Below are positions 39,340 to 47,683 of a stretch of DNA of 64,000 nucleotides, in pieces. Position 1 is the first letter of the stretch. The number at the start of each line of letters is the position of its first letter. A program made the position numbers and the translations under genes. The notes under the pieces are model-generated. The model was not told the origin of the DNA and made no database searches. It saw only the letters and a program-made list of their open reading frames with translations. The stretch is from Bacillus sp. ISL-55 (lineage in GTDB: Bacteria; Bacillota; Bacilli; Bacillales; Cytobacillaceae): the NCBI RefSeq assembly GCF_018613155.1, contig NZ_JAGGQU010000001.1, forward strand, positions 227,451-291,450, written 5' to 3'.

Positions 39340-39408
39340 AATGATATACACCTCACTGGTTGTATTTTGGGTATTTTACTATATTTTAACATATAAGAGG
39401 AATCTATT

Positions 39409-39768
39409 GACCAAATGGAAGTTGCAAAGCGGGAAAAGTGTCCGATAGGAAGGCTCTATCGGACAAACGGAGGGTGGAAAGTGGGGAAAATGTCCGATAG
39501 AAGAGCTATATCGGCCAAATGGAAGCTGCAAAGCGAGAAAAGTGTCCGATATGAAGGCTATATCGGACAAACAGAAGGTGGAAAGTGGGGAAGATGTCCG
39601 ATAGAAGAGCTATATCGGCCAAATGGAAGTTGCAAACCGGGAAAAGTGTCCGATAGGAAGGCTCTATCGGACAAACGAAGGGTGGAAAGTGGGAAAAATG
39701 TCCGATAGAAGTGCTCTATCGACCAAATGGAAGGTGAAAAACGAGAAAAATGTCCGATAGAAAGGGGC
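39409..39768. repeat. 52-bp tandem array C (TGTCCGATAGA family, 104-bp alternation)
   Basis: TGTCCGATA occurs at 39439, 39491, 39543, 39595, 39647, 39699 and 39751, each exactly 52 apart. Units alternate between a GGAAGG..TCGGACAAAC type and an AAGAGC..TCGGCCAAAT type, so the higher-order period is 104. The last unit runs into the RBS of the monooxygenase gene at 39776. This array lies between divergent genes, unlike B, D and E. Confidence 0.96.
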
Positions 39769-39775
39769 GAACAGA

Positions 39776-40948
39776 ATGATTAATACTACAGAAAAACTAG
39801 ATACTGCCATTATCGGGGCTGGAATCGGAGGAATTTCAGCAGCGATTGCTTTGCAACAGCATGGCCAAAAAGTTTCAGTTTTTGAAAGAGCTTCGGAACT
39901 AAAGGAAATGGGTGCCGGTATAGTTCTGTCTGCAAATGCAATCAAGACATTGGAAAAGCTCGGAGTTGCGGATCAGGTACGCCAGGCAGGTTCGCCGGTG
40001 AAAAAAGCAGAAATCAGGTCACCCGATGGCCAACTTTTGGTGAATATGCCGGTTCACAAACAGGCTGAACGATATGGAACGTACAGTTATTTGATATACC
40101 GGCCCGACTTACAGAGAATTTTATCTGAAAAATTAGAACCCAATACAATGGTGCTTAATAGAAAGTTTTTAAGATTGGAACAGGACGGGGATAAAACGAC
40201 CAGTTTTTTTGAAGGTGGCGAATCTATTGAATCTGAACTTCTTATAGGTGCTGATGGGGTACATTCTCAAGTGAGAGAAAATATTGTTGAGAAATCGAGA
40301 ATGCGTTATTCAGGATTCAGCGCATTTAGAGGAATTTCTCACTATGAAGATCCTCGTTTTCCAGCCGAGCTTGGTGGGGGATTCGAAGTCTGGGGAGAAG
40401 GAAAAAGATTTGGCTTTTCCCATATAGGAAAGGGGCGTGTTTTTTGGTTTGTGGCTGTCAACGCTCCTCAAGGGACATTTCTTTCAGGTGAAAATAAAAA
40501 ACATATCGCATTGCAGCATTTCAAAGGCTGGTGGGGCCCGATTGAAGATGTCATTGGTACTACAAGTGAGGAAAACATCCTTGTTCATGAGATCTTTGAC
40601 CGAAAGCCATTAAAAAGATGGCACAAAGGGAGAGTGACTCTGTTGGGGGATGCAGCTCATCCGATGCTTCCGAATCTAGGGCAGGGTGGAGCACAGGCGA
40701 TGGAGGATGCATTAATTCTTTCACGCTGTCTCAAGCAATTTCCTCAGGATCTTGAGTCAGCTTTAAGTCGCTATGAGCAAGAGAGAGTACCACGCGTTAC
40801 AAAGATTGTCCAAGGTTCCAGGATGATGGCAAGGATGATGCAACTTGAAAATCCGGCGGCGATGAAGGTCAGAAATCAGTTTTTAAGGATAGTGCCCGAT
40901 GAACTAAAAATAAAAAGGCTGGATTGGATACTTGGGTATGAAGTGTAA
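39776..40948 (+). CDS. FAD-dependent monooxygenase (PHBH/salicylate-hydroxylase-like)
   Basis: The 390-residue flavoprotein has the dinucleotide fold GAGIGGISAA (15-24) with acidic residue FERA near 38, the DG motif LIGADGVHSQVR (near 156-167), and the GD motif LLGDAAHPMLPNLGQGG (near 285-301) with QAMEDA. It uses NAD(P)H and oxygen to hydroxylate aromatic-like substrates. No catabolic operon is nearby. ATG 39776 lies after a GGGGCGAACAG site directly behind repeat array C. Confidence 0.87.
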   Translation: MINTTEKLDTAIIGAGIGGISAAIALQQHGQKVSVFERASELKEMGAGIVLSANAIKTLEKLGVADQVRQAGSPVKKAEIRSPDGQLLVNMPVHKQAERYGTYSYLIYRPDLQRILSEKLEPNTMVLNRKFLRLEQDGDKTTSFFEGGESIESELLIGADGVHSQVRENIVEKSRMRYSGFSAFRGISHYEDPRFPAELGGGFEVWGEGKRFGFSHIGKGRVFWFVAVNAPQGTFLSGENKKHIALQHFKGWWGPIEDVIGTTSEENILVHEIFDRKPLKRWHKGRVTLLGDAAHPMLPNLGQGGAQAMEDALILSRCLKQFPQDLESALSRYEQERVPRVTKIVQGSRMMARMMQLENPAAMKVRNQFLRIVPDELKIKRLDWILGYEV

Positions 40949-41032
40949 ATATTCATAATATCTGGTTTTGGCAATTATTTTAATATGAAATGAATTTTAA
41001 ATATGGTTAACAAATGATAAGGAGATAAATGA

Positions 41033-41231
41033 ATGAACTCAATTAAAGGGATAGACTTTTTAACGTACTACTCCAATCAATCGAAAAACGAATCAGATCC
41101 CTGTCCGTTATTTAATAGGAGGAAAATTCGGGAGGAATGAAGAAACCCTTCAAGATGGGAGTTGGAAGTTACACGAGAAAGCAGGCAATTTTGTGAGGCT
41201 AAAAAACTTCGGTGAATTGAACATCTGGTGA
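41033..41231 (+). pseudogene. remnant of a small gene, frameshifted
   Basis: ATG 41033 (RBS AAGGAG) begins MNSIKGIDFLTYYSNQSKNESD, written here as MNSIKGIDFLTYY and SNQSKNESD. It soon stops. A second frame continues from about 41097 as VRYLIGGKFGRNEETLQDG and WKLHEKAGNFVRLKNFGELNIW to TGA 41229-41231. One base change near 41097-41103 joins them into about 66 residues. I do not recognise the family. Confidence 0.45.
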
Positions 41232-41260
41232 AAACGACAAAGGAAAGTCAGGAGGCAATA

Positions 41261-41659
41261 ATGAATATTTTTGAAATGACTTACCAGGTACGAGTTACTG
41301 ATTTTGATGAAGGCCTAAAGTGGTATAAATCTCTATTGAAAAAAGATCCTGATTTTACCCCGCATGATGGCTTTGCCGAGTGGGAAGTGATTCCTGGCTG
41401 CTGGCTGCAGGTGGCAGAAGGAACACCTGCTGAGGGAAGCGGTCCACTGCGTTTAGGTGTTAAATCAATAGAAGAAGAAAGATTACGATTGATCAATGAG
41501 TTACATATCGAGTCATTTGAGATTTTTGTAAGAGATGAAGTTCCAGTGAAATGGGCAACCTTTTCCGATCCGTGGGGCAATCTAATTGGTTTTTTTGAAT
41601 ACATCGCAGAGCAAGCAATGAATGGAAGAATAAAGGTTATCTTAGGTAAAGATGGTTAA
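41261..41659 (+). CDS. VOC/glyoxalase-like protein
   Basis: ATG 41261 follows CAGGAGG and gives 132 residues. The start is YQVRVTDFDEGLKWYKSLL, the middle FAEWEVIPGCWLQVAEG, and the end WATFSDPWGNLIGFFEY with the conserved acidic metal ligand. The substrate is unknown. It overlaps the DUF3977 gene downstream by 8 bases. Confidence 0.7.
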   Translation: MNIFEMTYQVRVTDFDEGLKWYKSLLKKDPDFTPHDGFAEWEVIPGCWLQVAEGTPAEGSGPLRLGVKSIEEERLRLINELHIESFEIFVRDEVPVKWATFSDPWGNLIGFFEYIAEQAMNGRIKVILGKDG

Positions 41660-41909
41660 AGTGGCCCCAACAAAATATATTGAGATAGGTATAGGTAATC
41701 CCTGGCTTATACGAACGGAAGTTGAAAATGAGAACGGAGAAGAATATGAGGAAAAGTGGATAAAGGGCCCAGTACATTTCCATTCAGCCTATATTAGATT
41801 GTGGGTATGGAAATCAGTAATCATTTTCGATTCTAAAGAAGGCTTAAAAACCATGGAGAAGAACAGTAAAAAATTCAAACTCATATTCGGAATCGTCAGC
41901 AAGCAATAA
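41652..41909 (+). CDS. DUF3977 family protein
   Basis: The 85-residue product has the family pattern KYIEIGIGNPWLIRTEVENENG, seen as KYIEIGIGN and WLIRTEVE, then the G-P-turn, YIRLWVWKS and the KKFKLIFGI end. It overlaps the VOC gene stop. Function unknown; members are common in Bacillus. Confidence 0.75.
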   Translation: MVKVAPTKYIEIGIGNPWLIRTEVENENGEEYEEKWIKGPVHFHSAYIRLWVWKSVIIFDSKEGLKTMEKNSKKFKLIFGIVSKQ

Positions 41910-41976
41910 AGTTTGTCCAAAGGGAGGGAGAACGTAATCTTCAGACTGAAAGTATCTGAAGATTAGTGCCTCCCAT

Positions 41977-42450
41977 TCACCTGTGAAATCTCCAGGTATT
42001 TCTCCTTCCGGTGTTATAGAGGAGATCAGATGTTAAAAAAACACCTACAGGCGGAATAGCTCCTGTATTGATTGGCGGACCGGTCAAAGCTGTATCAGTG
42101 GTAGCAATCCAGTTGCCTAATTCACCGGCTTGTAAGGACGGAGGCTTCATCAGAAACTTGCCGCTTAACACCAAATGGCGGACATTGATACCCGTATCAT
42201 CATAAATCGTCAATTGGCCAGCAAATGAAGCGTAAGGTGAATCGAATCGGATTGTTTTCGCATTTTCATCCCAGGTTCCCTGGATTGGGATGGGATTCCC
42301 CCGAAAATTAGCGGTTCCAGTCAAGGTATTTCCTGAGAGGGAATTAAACGTAATTGTCCCTCTGACAATCGGTTTCCCAGCAATCTCCGCGTCGATCCCC
42401 CAGCGTGATGGAACCGGCAAAATTTGCGTCGCATTCTGTCTAGTGTGCAA
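41977..42450 (-). CDS. beta-rich protein of unknown function
   Basis: Start TTG 42450 follows AAGGAGA. The 157-residue protein is rich in G, T and N and alternates short strands (RGTITFNSLSGNTLTGTANF, LTIYDDTG, LVLSGKFLM). This suggests an eight-stranded calycin- or avidin-like barrel, by pattern only. No signal peptide is visible. It stands alone between convergent and divergent neighbours. Confidence 0.6.
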   Translation of the reverse strand: MHTRQNATQILPVPSRWGIDAEIAGKPIVRGTITFNSLSGNTLTGTANFRGNPIPIQGTWDENAKTIRFDSPYASFAGQLTIYDDTGINVRHLVLSGKFLMKPPSLQAGELGNWIATTDTALTGPPINTGAIPPVGVFLTSDLLYNTGRRNTWRFHR

Positions 42451-42563
42451 CTTGATCTCTCCTTATTTTATAAGTAAGGGTTTCAGCCTAATAAAGAGTA
42501 TATGCAACAATCATTTAAATGGGGAATGTGCGAGCATAGTGGCTAATTAGAAAGGGAGATAAA

Positions 42564-43037
42564 ATGAACGATTAAATCAACTATAAACTTTGGACAGTGT
42601 GCATGATTCAAAATGGAGATAAAGTTTTACTTATCGACCGGCAACATGATCATTTTAAAGGGTATATTCCTCCAGGCGGTAAAGTAGATTTTCCGGAAAG
42701 TATCATGGAAAGTGCGATTAGAGAGGTAAAAGAGGAAACAGGTCTAGATGTGTGGAAATTAAAATATAAAGGTCTATATGAATATGTAAATCCTGTCGCT
42801 ATGGATCGTTATATGATTTTTAACTATATAACCAGTGATTTTAAAGGAGAACTATTGGAAAACGGGCCAGAAGGAAGAGCAGTGTGGGTTGACATAGAAG
42901 AGGCGTACCACCTTCCTATGCAGGAATCAATCAGAAGAAGGTTCCCGTTGTTTTTCCAGGAAGGAACGTTCGAAATCCAGGTGAAGTGGAATCATGAAGA
43001 GAACACAGAAGGAAAAGTTGTGGTTAAAAATACATAA
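42564..43037 (+). pseudogene. NUDIX hydrolase with stop at codon 4
   Basis: A strong AAAGGGAG site precedes ATG 42564, but codon 4 is TAA. The same frame then continues INYKLWTVCMIQNGDKVLLID to 43037, with Nudix box GGKVDFPESIMESAIREVKEETG (seen as GGKVDFPES and REVKEETG). A CAA-to-TAA change at 42573 is the simplest cause. GTG 42597 could restart a 146-residue protein without the first strand. Without the original RBS, its expression is doubtful. Confidence 0.7.
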
Positions 43038-43069
43038 GTTACTGGATTTTTATTTTAGGAGCGGTAATT

Positions 43070-43561
43070 ATGTCAATCGTTGAAAAAGAAGCCGTTACTT
43101 TGGTACCTTACAAACCGGAATATAAAGAGAGGCTGTCGAATTACAGTTTATCTGTGGAACAGCAAAGATATACGGCATTTCCTGTAGATGCTCTGCAATT
43201 ATGTGAATCAGAGCCAGACAGGCACCCAATTGTCATCTTATATGGCAATCAGCCAGCTGGTTTTTTTGTCCTGCATGGATGGGAAGGGGTAAAAGCTTTT
43301 AGTGAAAATAAAAAAGCGATATTATTGCGTGCTTATTCAATAAATGCAGAAATCCAAGGAAAAGGGATTGCATCACAATCTATAAGGCTATTGAATCCAT
43401 TTGTAAAAGAGCATTTTTCAGAGGTAAATGAAGTCATATTGGCTGTAAATCACGGAAACATAGTTGCTCAATCTGTCTATAAGAAAGGCGGCTTCGTGGA
43501 TAAAGGCATTCGTGCAATGGGAAGAGAGGGAGAAATGTTTATTTATCATTTAGATGTTTAG
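43070..43561 (+). CDS. GNAT N-acetyltransferase
   Basis: The 163-residue protein has GNAT elements: an N-terminal VTLVPYKPEYKERL, strand HPIVILYGNQPAGFFVLH, then AILLRAYSINAEIQGKGIASQS with the acetyl-CoA loop QGKGIA (near 104-109), and AQSVYKKGGFVDKG. The acceptor is unknown. ATG 43070 lies after TAGGAGCGG. Confidence 0.75.
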   Translation: MSIVEKEAVTLVPYKPEYKERLSNYSLSVEQQRYTAFPVDALQLCESEPDRHPIVILYGNQPAGFFVLHGWEGVKAFSENKKAILLRAYSINAEIQGKGIASQSIRLLNPFVKEHFSEVNEVILAVNHGNIVAQSVYKKGGFVDKGIRAMGREGEMFIYHLDV

Positions 43562-43652
43562 TTCGGAGGCCAACTTCGGACAGGTTTGGTGGTGGAAGAG
43601 GAAAAGCTGTCAGAACTAAGGAGCTTAGACAAGAAGGAGAGGGGATTCAGTT

Positions 43653-44117
43653 ATGCCAGAAGTAAAGCAGTTACCAGAAGTGAAGCTGGTGGGGATTCGG
43701 GTGTTGTGTCCAGGTGACCAATATGTCATCGAGATTCCAAAAGCTTCGAAGGTGTTGAGTGAGCGGGTGGCGGAAATTACGAATGTGGTGAATCCAGCTT
43801 TACAGCATGGAGCATTTGTTGTTGATAACAGTGCAAGTGAGGAAGATGGGTATTGGGTTTGTGTTGAAGTATCAGAATTTGAGGAGATCCCCAAAGACAT
43901 GGTTACCCTGACCATACCTGCTCAAATGTACGCCGTTTTAAGACACAGAGGTGCTAACGTTGAAATTAAGCAGGCGTATAACGAGTTACATCAATGGATT
44001 GAAGCAAACGGTTATCAGAGATTAACAAATAAATGGCATTTAGAAGCTTTTCATGAATGGTCTGATCCTGCGAATATAGATGTGGAACTAAGGGATACGG
44101 TAGCTTATAAAGTGTAA
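43653..44117 (+). CDS. GyrI-like effector-binding domain protein
   Basis: The 154-residue stand-alone GyrI-like/AraC-effector-binding fold starts PEVKLVGIRVLCPG and continues GYWVCVEVSEFEEIPKDMVTLTIPAQMYAVLRHRG (seen as the first and last parts), ending WHLEAFHEW. Such proteins bind small hydrophobic ligands and can act as toxin or drug sponges. There is no DNA-binding part. It is followed by DUF2500. Confidence 0.72.
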   Translation: MPEVKQLPEVKLVGIRVLCPGDQYVIEIPKASKVLSERVAEITNVVNPALQHGAFVVDNSASEEDGYWVCVEVSEFEEIPKDMVTLTIPAQMYAVLRHRGANVEIKQAYNELHQWIEANGYQRLTNKWHLEAFHEWSDPANIDVELRDTVAYKV

Positions 44118-44196
44118 AAAATGGAAGGATTTGAAACTTTGTGTCTCCCTCATGCGTAAAGATAAATACATATAGATACATACAGGGGGAGGATGC

Positions 44197-44562
44197 ATGA
44201 TGGTAGAAACACAAGGAGATTTTATGTTTACATTTGCTCCGATTTTTATGGGTGCCATATTCATTTTAGTATTTGGAATAATCATTTTTACAATTATTAA
44301 AAGCATAGGGACCTGGAGTAAAAATAACCAATCGCCTCGATTGACTTCAAATGCTAAAGTGGTCACGAAAAGAACGAGTGTGCGAGGCGGTGGAGAAACT
44401 AATGCACGCAGCCTATATTATGTGACGTTTGAATTTGAAAGCGGCGACAGGCTCGAACTTCAAGTCAACGGCCAAGAATATGGACAGCTGGTTGAAGGGG
44501 ATTATGGAGAACTGAACTTTCAAGGAACCCGCTATTTGGGATTTACAAGACACCCTTTGTAA
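44197..44562 (+). CDS. DUF2500 membrane-anchored protein
   Basis: The 121-residue product has a membrane helix (about 16-36), then the DUF2500 domain: SNAKVVTKRTSVRGGG, YYVTFEFESGDRLELQV, and YGQLVEGDYGELNFQGTRYLGF. The soluble part is a small beta sandwich. Function unknown. A terminator follows. Confidence 0.78.
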   Translation: MMVETQGDFMFTFAPIFMGAIFILVFGIIIFTIIKSIGTWSKNNQSPRLTSNAKVVTKRTSVRGGGETNARSLYYVTFEFESGDRLELQVNGQEYGQLVEGDYGELNFQGTRYLGFTRHPL

Positions 44563-44580
44563 TTGCCGTCAATAAAAGCT

Positions 44581-44614
44581 AGAAGACCAAATCAATATGG
44601 ATTTGGTCTTCTTT
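44581..44614. terminator. bidirectional terminator
   Basis: A 13-bp perfect stem (AGAAGACCAAATC with its complement 44600-44612), a 6-base loop, with short T tracts either way; it serves DUF2500 and the leftward gene at 44619. Confidence 0.85.
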
Positions 44615-44618
44615 ACAT

Positions 44619-45140
44619 TTATTTAGAATCTTCACTCGAAGTATTTATAGAAAGCTCCTTATCATTTATAATCCGGATCATTCCAATAATCCAGCGGCAT
44701 ATTAAAAATTTTAAGACTAAACTAATAGCAGAGTGATACCATGTCCACCCCTTTTTCCAATCGATCAGCTTTGTTTTCTTGGCAGCAAATGTCTCAATCA
44801 GTACCTGTGGAATGATAAATGGAAACAGTTTAAGAAATATACCTATTGGTTTACTATTTAGCGTCCATTGGTTGTAATACAGGAGCATCAGTGGATAATG
44901 AACATAGTCAAAGGGCAAGTGAATCTTGAATTTTTTCTTGAACGGCCTGATTTCGTATTTTAGATATCCTTTTGAAACAAGGTACCGGTCTGCCCATGAG
45001 TTCCCAATTATACTTACCAGGTAAACGATGATCCAGTCTTTGAAGGAACGTTTTACAATGGCAAAAGGCAATAAAATTAAGGCTACTACAGCGGAAGTGT
45101 ATAGCATTGTTGCAGATAATCTTTGTTTTTTTCTACGCAA
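44619..45140 (-). CDS. CBO0543-type membrane protein
   Basis: TTG 45140 follows GAGGTGG and gives 173 residues; the longer frame to 45206 is not needed. Features: helix LYTSAVVALILLPFAIV, WIIVYLVSIIGNSWADRYLV, FDYVHYPLMLLYYNQW, and a final WKKGWTWYHSAISLVLKF with the family W-x-x-x-Y/H and W residues. It is close in length to the frameshifted relative at 10782. No function known. Confidence 0.7.
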   Translation of the reverse strand: MRRKKQRLSATMLYTSAVVALILLPFAIVKRSFKDWIIVYLVSIIGNSWADRYLVSKGYLKYEIRPFKKKFKIHLPFDYVHYPLMLLYYNQWTLNSKPIGIFLKLFPFIIPQVLIETFAAKKTKLIDWKKGWTWYHSAISLVLKFLICRWIIGMIRIINDKELSINTSSEDSK

Positions 45141-45281
45141 GAATACCACCTCATAATTAAAATGCAACAATATGATTCCTTTATGTATCCTCATTTTAAA
45201 GTTCACTTCGAGTATTGAAATTTAATCAAATATGAAGGCAGGGGGAATAATACAAATAAACCAAAAAAAGAAGGTGAGATC

Positions 45282-45608
45282 TTGCCACGAAAGCCAGCAG
45301 CAATTTCTGAAGAACACGCAAACGAAATGGAAGAAACTGACCCTGTGGTGAACAATAAAAAAGATGAAATTGAAAACTTAAACCGCTTGCTAGCCGCGGT
45401 TCTTGATTACCTTTCAGATGATGAAGTGGAAGTTATTGATATTGAATATTTATTGGAGAACACCGAGGGATTGCGTGAATGGTGGAATCAATACCGGGAG
45501 AAGAACAGAAAAAAGATCGAAGAGGAAATAACACAGGCTCTTGGAGACCTTTCAATTGAGGAACTCGAAAACCTAAGGGAAAAAATTAGAGGGAACGAAA
45601 AAGAATGA
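45282..45608 (+). CDS. acidic helical protein of unknown function
   Basis: The product has 108 residues, starting at TTG 45282 after AGGTGAG. It is nearly all helix and highly charged (EMEETDPVV, IENLNRLLAAVLDYLSDDEVEVIDI, LREWWNQYREKNRKKIEEE). It is soluble, with no cysteines. It is the first of three co-oriented genes with two CBO0543-type membrane proteins (45621, 46101) and may be a cytoplasmic partner. Confidence 0.5.
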   Translation: MPRKPAAISEEHANEMEETDPVVNNKKDEIENLNRLLAAVLDYLSDDEVEVIDIEYLLENTEGLREWWNQYREKNRKKIEEEITQALGDLSIEELENLREKIRGNEKE

Positions 45609-45620
45609 AGGGTTTTGCTT

Positions 45621-46094
45621 ATGATCGGACTACTCTTATCAGTTTTAATTTTTAACCTGATTGCTTTTAAGTTTAATAAAAGATTGCTCCCCAGTCAGAT
45701 TGTGCAGATTTGGACATTCACGATTGCTTTCCAGATGCTATTCGATTTCATCGTAGAATTCAAATACCACAGTTATTGGTATTTTTCACCAGGATTTGAT
45801 TGGGTAGGTCTGATTCCCAGGACAGTGTTGATTCCGCCGGTGAACATGATATTTTTGAATCTATATCCGTTTGAAAAAAAAGTATTAAATAAGATTTTAT
45901 ATGTAGTCTTCTTTGTTATTTTAATTTTAGTATATGAACTCATCACCTTGCTGCCGCAGCCCTGGGGTTATTTTCATTATGGGTGGTGGAAAATTTGGGA
46001 TTCTGCCATCGTTGACCCTATCATTTTATTCTGTTTGTTAGGTTTTTATAAATGGATTCAGTGGCTTGATCGCAAACAAGAAGAGGTGAGATAG
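45621..46094 (+). CDS. CBO0543-type membrane protein
   Basis: I start at ATG 45621, eight bases after TGAAGGG (157 residues). Hydrophobic segments are near 1-16, 28-48, 62-82, 94-114 and 128-145. The family-like aromatic pattern is HSYWYFSPGFDWVGLIPR and GYFHYGWWKIWDSAIVDP. It overlaps no gene but is 6 bases before the next, related gene. Confidence 0.6.
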   Translation: MIGLLLSVLIFNLIAFKFNKRLLPSQIVQIWTFTIAFQMLFDFIVEFKYHSYWYFSPGFDWVGLIPRTVLIPPVNMIFLNLYPFEKKVLNKILYVVFFVILILVYELITLLPQPWGYFHYGWWKIWDSAIVDPIILFCLLGFYKWIQWLDRKQEEVR

Positions 46095-46100
46095 AAGCGA

Positions 46101-46553
46101 GTGTATAACAGTATGTATTGGGCACCATATCTGGCTTTGGTCATCAACCTGCTAATTATTAGGTTTATGCCGAAGCACCTTACAAAAAGAGATATATATG
46201 TTACCTGGGCTGTAATTGCATTAGTCAATTTAAGTACCGATGTTACTTTGGATTTGTATTTTAAGCTTTACGAAATAGGTGGTCCTGGAGTTCAGATTGG
46301 AGTGCATCTTATAGAATTAACTCTTGGAGCGTCTTTTGGGATAATCTTTCTCAACTTCATGCCAGGAAAGATGAAGGCATTTGCTTCATATATGGCAGCC
46401 TGGTTAGTTATGACAATTCTTTTTGAGCTGCTCATGGTCAAAGTGGGATTTATTCGATATACAGGCTGGGAATGGTGGTATTCTGTTCCTTATTACATAG
46501 CGGCTTTCTACTTTGTTAGGTGGCATTTATTTTTTATAAGAAAAGAAAATTGA
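46101..46553 (+). CDS. CBO0543-type membrane protein
   Basis: The 150-residue product starts at GTG 46101 and has five hydrophobic segments. Family-like features are MPKHLTKRDIYVTWAVIA, STDVTLDLYFKLYEIGG, HLIELTLGASFGIIFLNFMP, and YTGWEWWYSVPYYIAAFY. The aromatic-rich C-terminus mirrors that of 45621. Three tandem relatives in 2 kb suggest local gene duplication. Confidence 0.65.
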   Translation: MYNSMYWAPYLALVINLLIIRFMPKHLTKRDIYVTWAVIALVNLSTDVTLDLYFKLYEIGGPGVQIGVHLIELTLGASFGIIFLNFMPGKMKAFASYMAAWLVMTILFELLMVKVGFIRYTGWEWWYSVPYYIAAFYFVRWHLFFIRKEN

Positions 46554-46606
46554 ACCGTATGGATTTTAGTTGAAAGCTATAATCTATGCGGTTTTGTATT
46601 TTTTAA
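46553..46606 (+). terminator. terminator after the CBO0543 pair
   Basis: A 13-bp stem with two G-T pairs (AACCGTATGGATT with AATCTATGCGGTT) and TTGTATTTTTT, overlapping the last stop. Confidence 0.75.
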
Positions 46607-46687
46607 AGCTACTGAAGTGGAAAACAATTATTAACAAGGAAGGTGAAAAGAGAGAATTATAGAATCTTAAATAGAGGGGTGATTGTA

Positions 46688-47107
46688 GTGGATAATCAGT
46701 TAATCCGAGTGGGTACGATTTACATTCCGGTTAAGGACCCGGTGAGTTCAGCAGAATGGTACAAGGAAAAACTTGGTGCAGAGTTAAATTACCTGGACGA
46801 TGACAAAGCTATTTTGGATTTGGCTGATATTAGTATGTTTTTGGTTAAGGCAGTGGAACAGAACTCGAACTTTCTTGATGTAAATGGTGTGGAACGGTTC
46901 GTTCTTACATATGAGGTCGATGGTTTGGAAGCTCTTATTTCCATTCACGCAGATTTTACAGAACGAGGAATTGAAGTCGGGGACATTGAAAACAGGGGTC
47001 ATGCAGGCAGGAATTTTGTGTTTTACGACCTGGATGGAAATAAGTTCGATGTCTGGAGTGAGTTGAGCCAGGTGTTTAAGCGAAGGTTTGTTAAGGAGGA
47101 AGTATGA
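46688..47107 (+). CDS. VOC/glyoxalase-like protein
   Basis: Start GTG 46688 lies seven bases after GAGGGGTG; the frame to 46643 starts upstream of it. The 139-residue product has GTIYIPVKDPVSSAEWYKEKLGAEL, seen as IPVKDPVSSAEWY, then ISMFLVKA and a C-terminal FYDLDGNKFDVWSEL with the acidic metal ligand. It overlaps the kinase-like gene by 4 bases. Confidence 0.72.
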   Translation: MDNQLIRVGTIYIPVKDPVSSAEWYKEKLGAELNYLDDDKAILDLADISMFLVKAVEQNSNFLDVNGVERFVLTYEVDGLEALISIHADFTERGIEVGDIENRGHAGRNFVFYDLDGNKFDVWSELSQVFKRRFVKEEV

Positions 47108-47664
47108 AATTTGTTTTAATATTTGGGCCGCAGGCTGTCGGTAAAATGACGGTAGGGCATGAACTTGAAAAAATTACAGAATTAAAGCTTTTCCATAACC
47201 ATATGACGATTGAATTAGTGAATCCTTTCTTCGACTATGGAACTAAGGAGGGGAAGCGATTAGTCAGACTCTTCCGTCAGGAAATCTTTGAGGCGATGGC
47301 GAAAAGCGATCAGTATGGCTTGATTTTCACCTATGTCTGGGCATTCGATATGAAGGAAGACTGGGAGTATGTGGACAAAGTATGCCAGATTTTTGAGTCA
47401 AAAGGTGGAACGGTATATTTTGTCGAACTGGAGACTGAATTGGACGAAAGACTGGAGCGCAACAAAAGCCCTCATCGACTCCAACACAAGCCCACAAAGC
47501 GGAATCTGCAAAGGTCGGAACGGGAACTGGTGAAAACGATGGATCAATATCGCCTGAATTCAATTGAAGGTGAGATAGAAAGAGAGAACTATATTCGGAT
47601 AAATAACATGAATTTAAGCGCTAATGAAGTTGCTCAACATATTAAAGAACATTTTGATTTGTAA
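47104..47664 (+). CDS. P-loop kinase-like protein
   Basis: The 186-residue protein has Walker A FGPQAVGKMTVG (8-19) and a short nucleoside/shikimate-kinase-like fold (RLFRQEIFEAMA, FTYVWAFDMKEDWEYVDK). The lid-like FVELETELDERLERNK carries arginines. It may phosphorylate a small molecule such as a nucleoside, sugar or antibiotic; nothing here decides it. It overlaps the VOC gene, ATGA-style. Confidence 0.65.
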   Translation: MKFVLIFGPQAVGKMTVGHELEKITELKLFHNHMTIELVNPFFDYGTKEGKRLVRLFRQEIFEAMAKSDQYGLIFTYVWAFDMKEDWEYVDKVCQIFESKGGTVYFVELETELDERLERNKSPHRLQHKPTKRNLQRSERELVKTMDQYRLNSIEGEIERENYIRINNMNLSANEVAQHIKEHFDL

Positions 47665-47683
47665 TTGAAAGGGGAGTGGAAGA

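Noticed and set aside
39415..39708. A 97-residue open frame through array C, and similar frames through arrays D and E
   Set aside because: The frames are by-products of the repeats. 52 is not a multiple of three, so the frame changes in each unit, there is no RBS, and composition is not protein-like.
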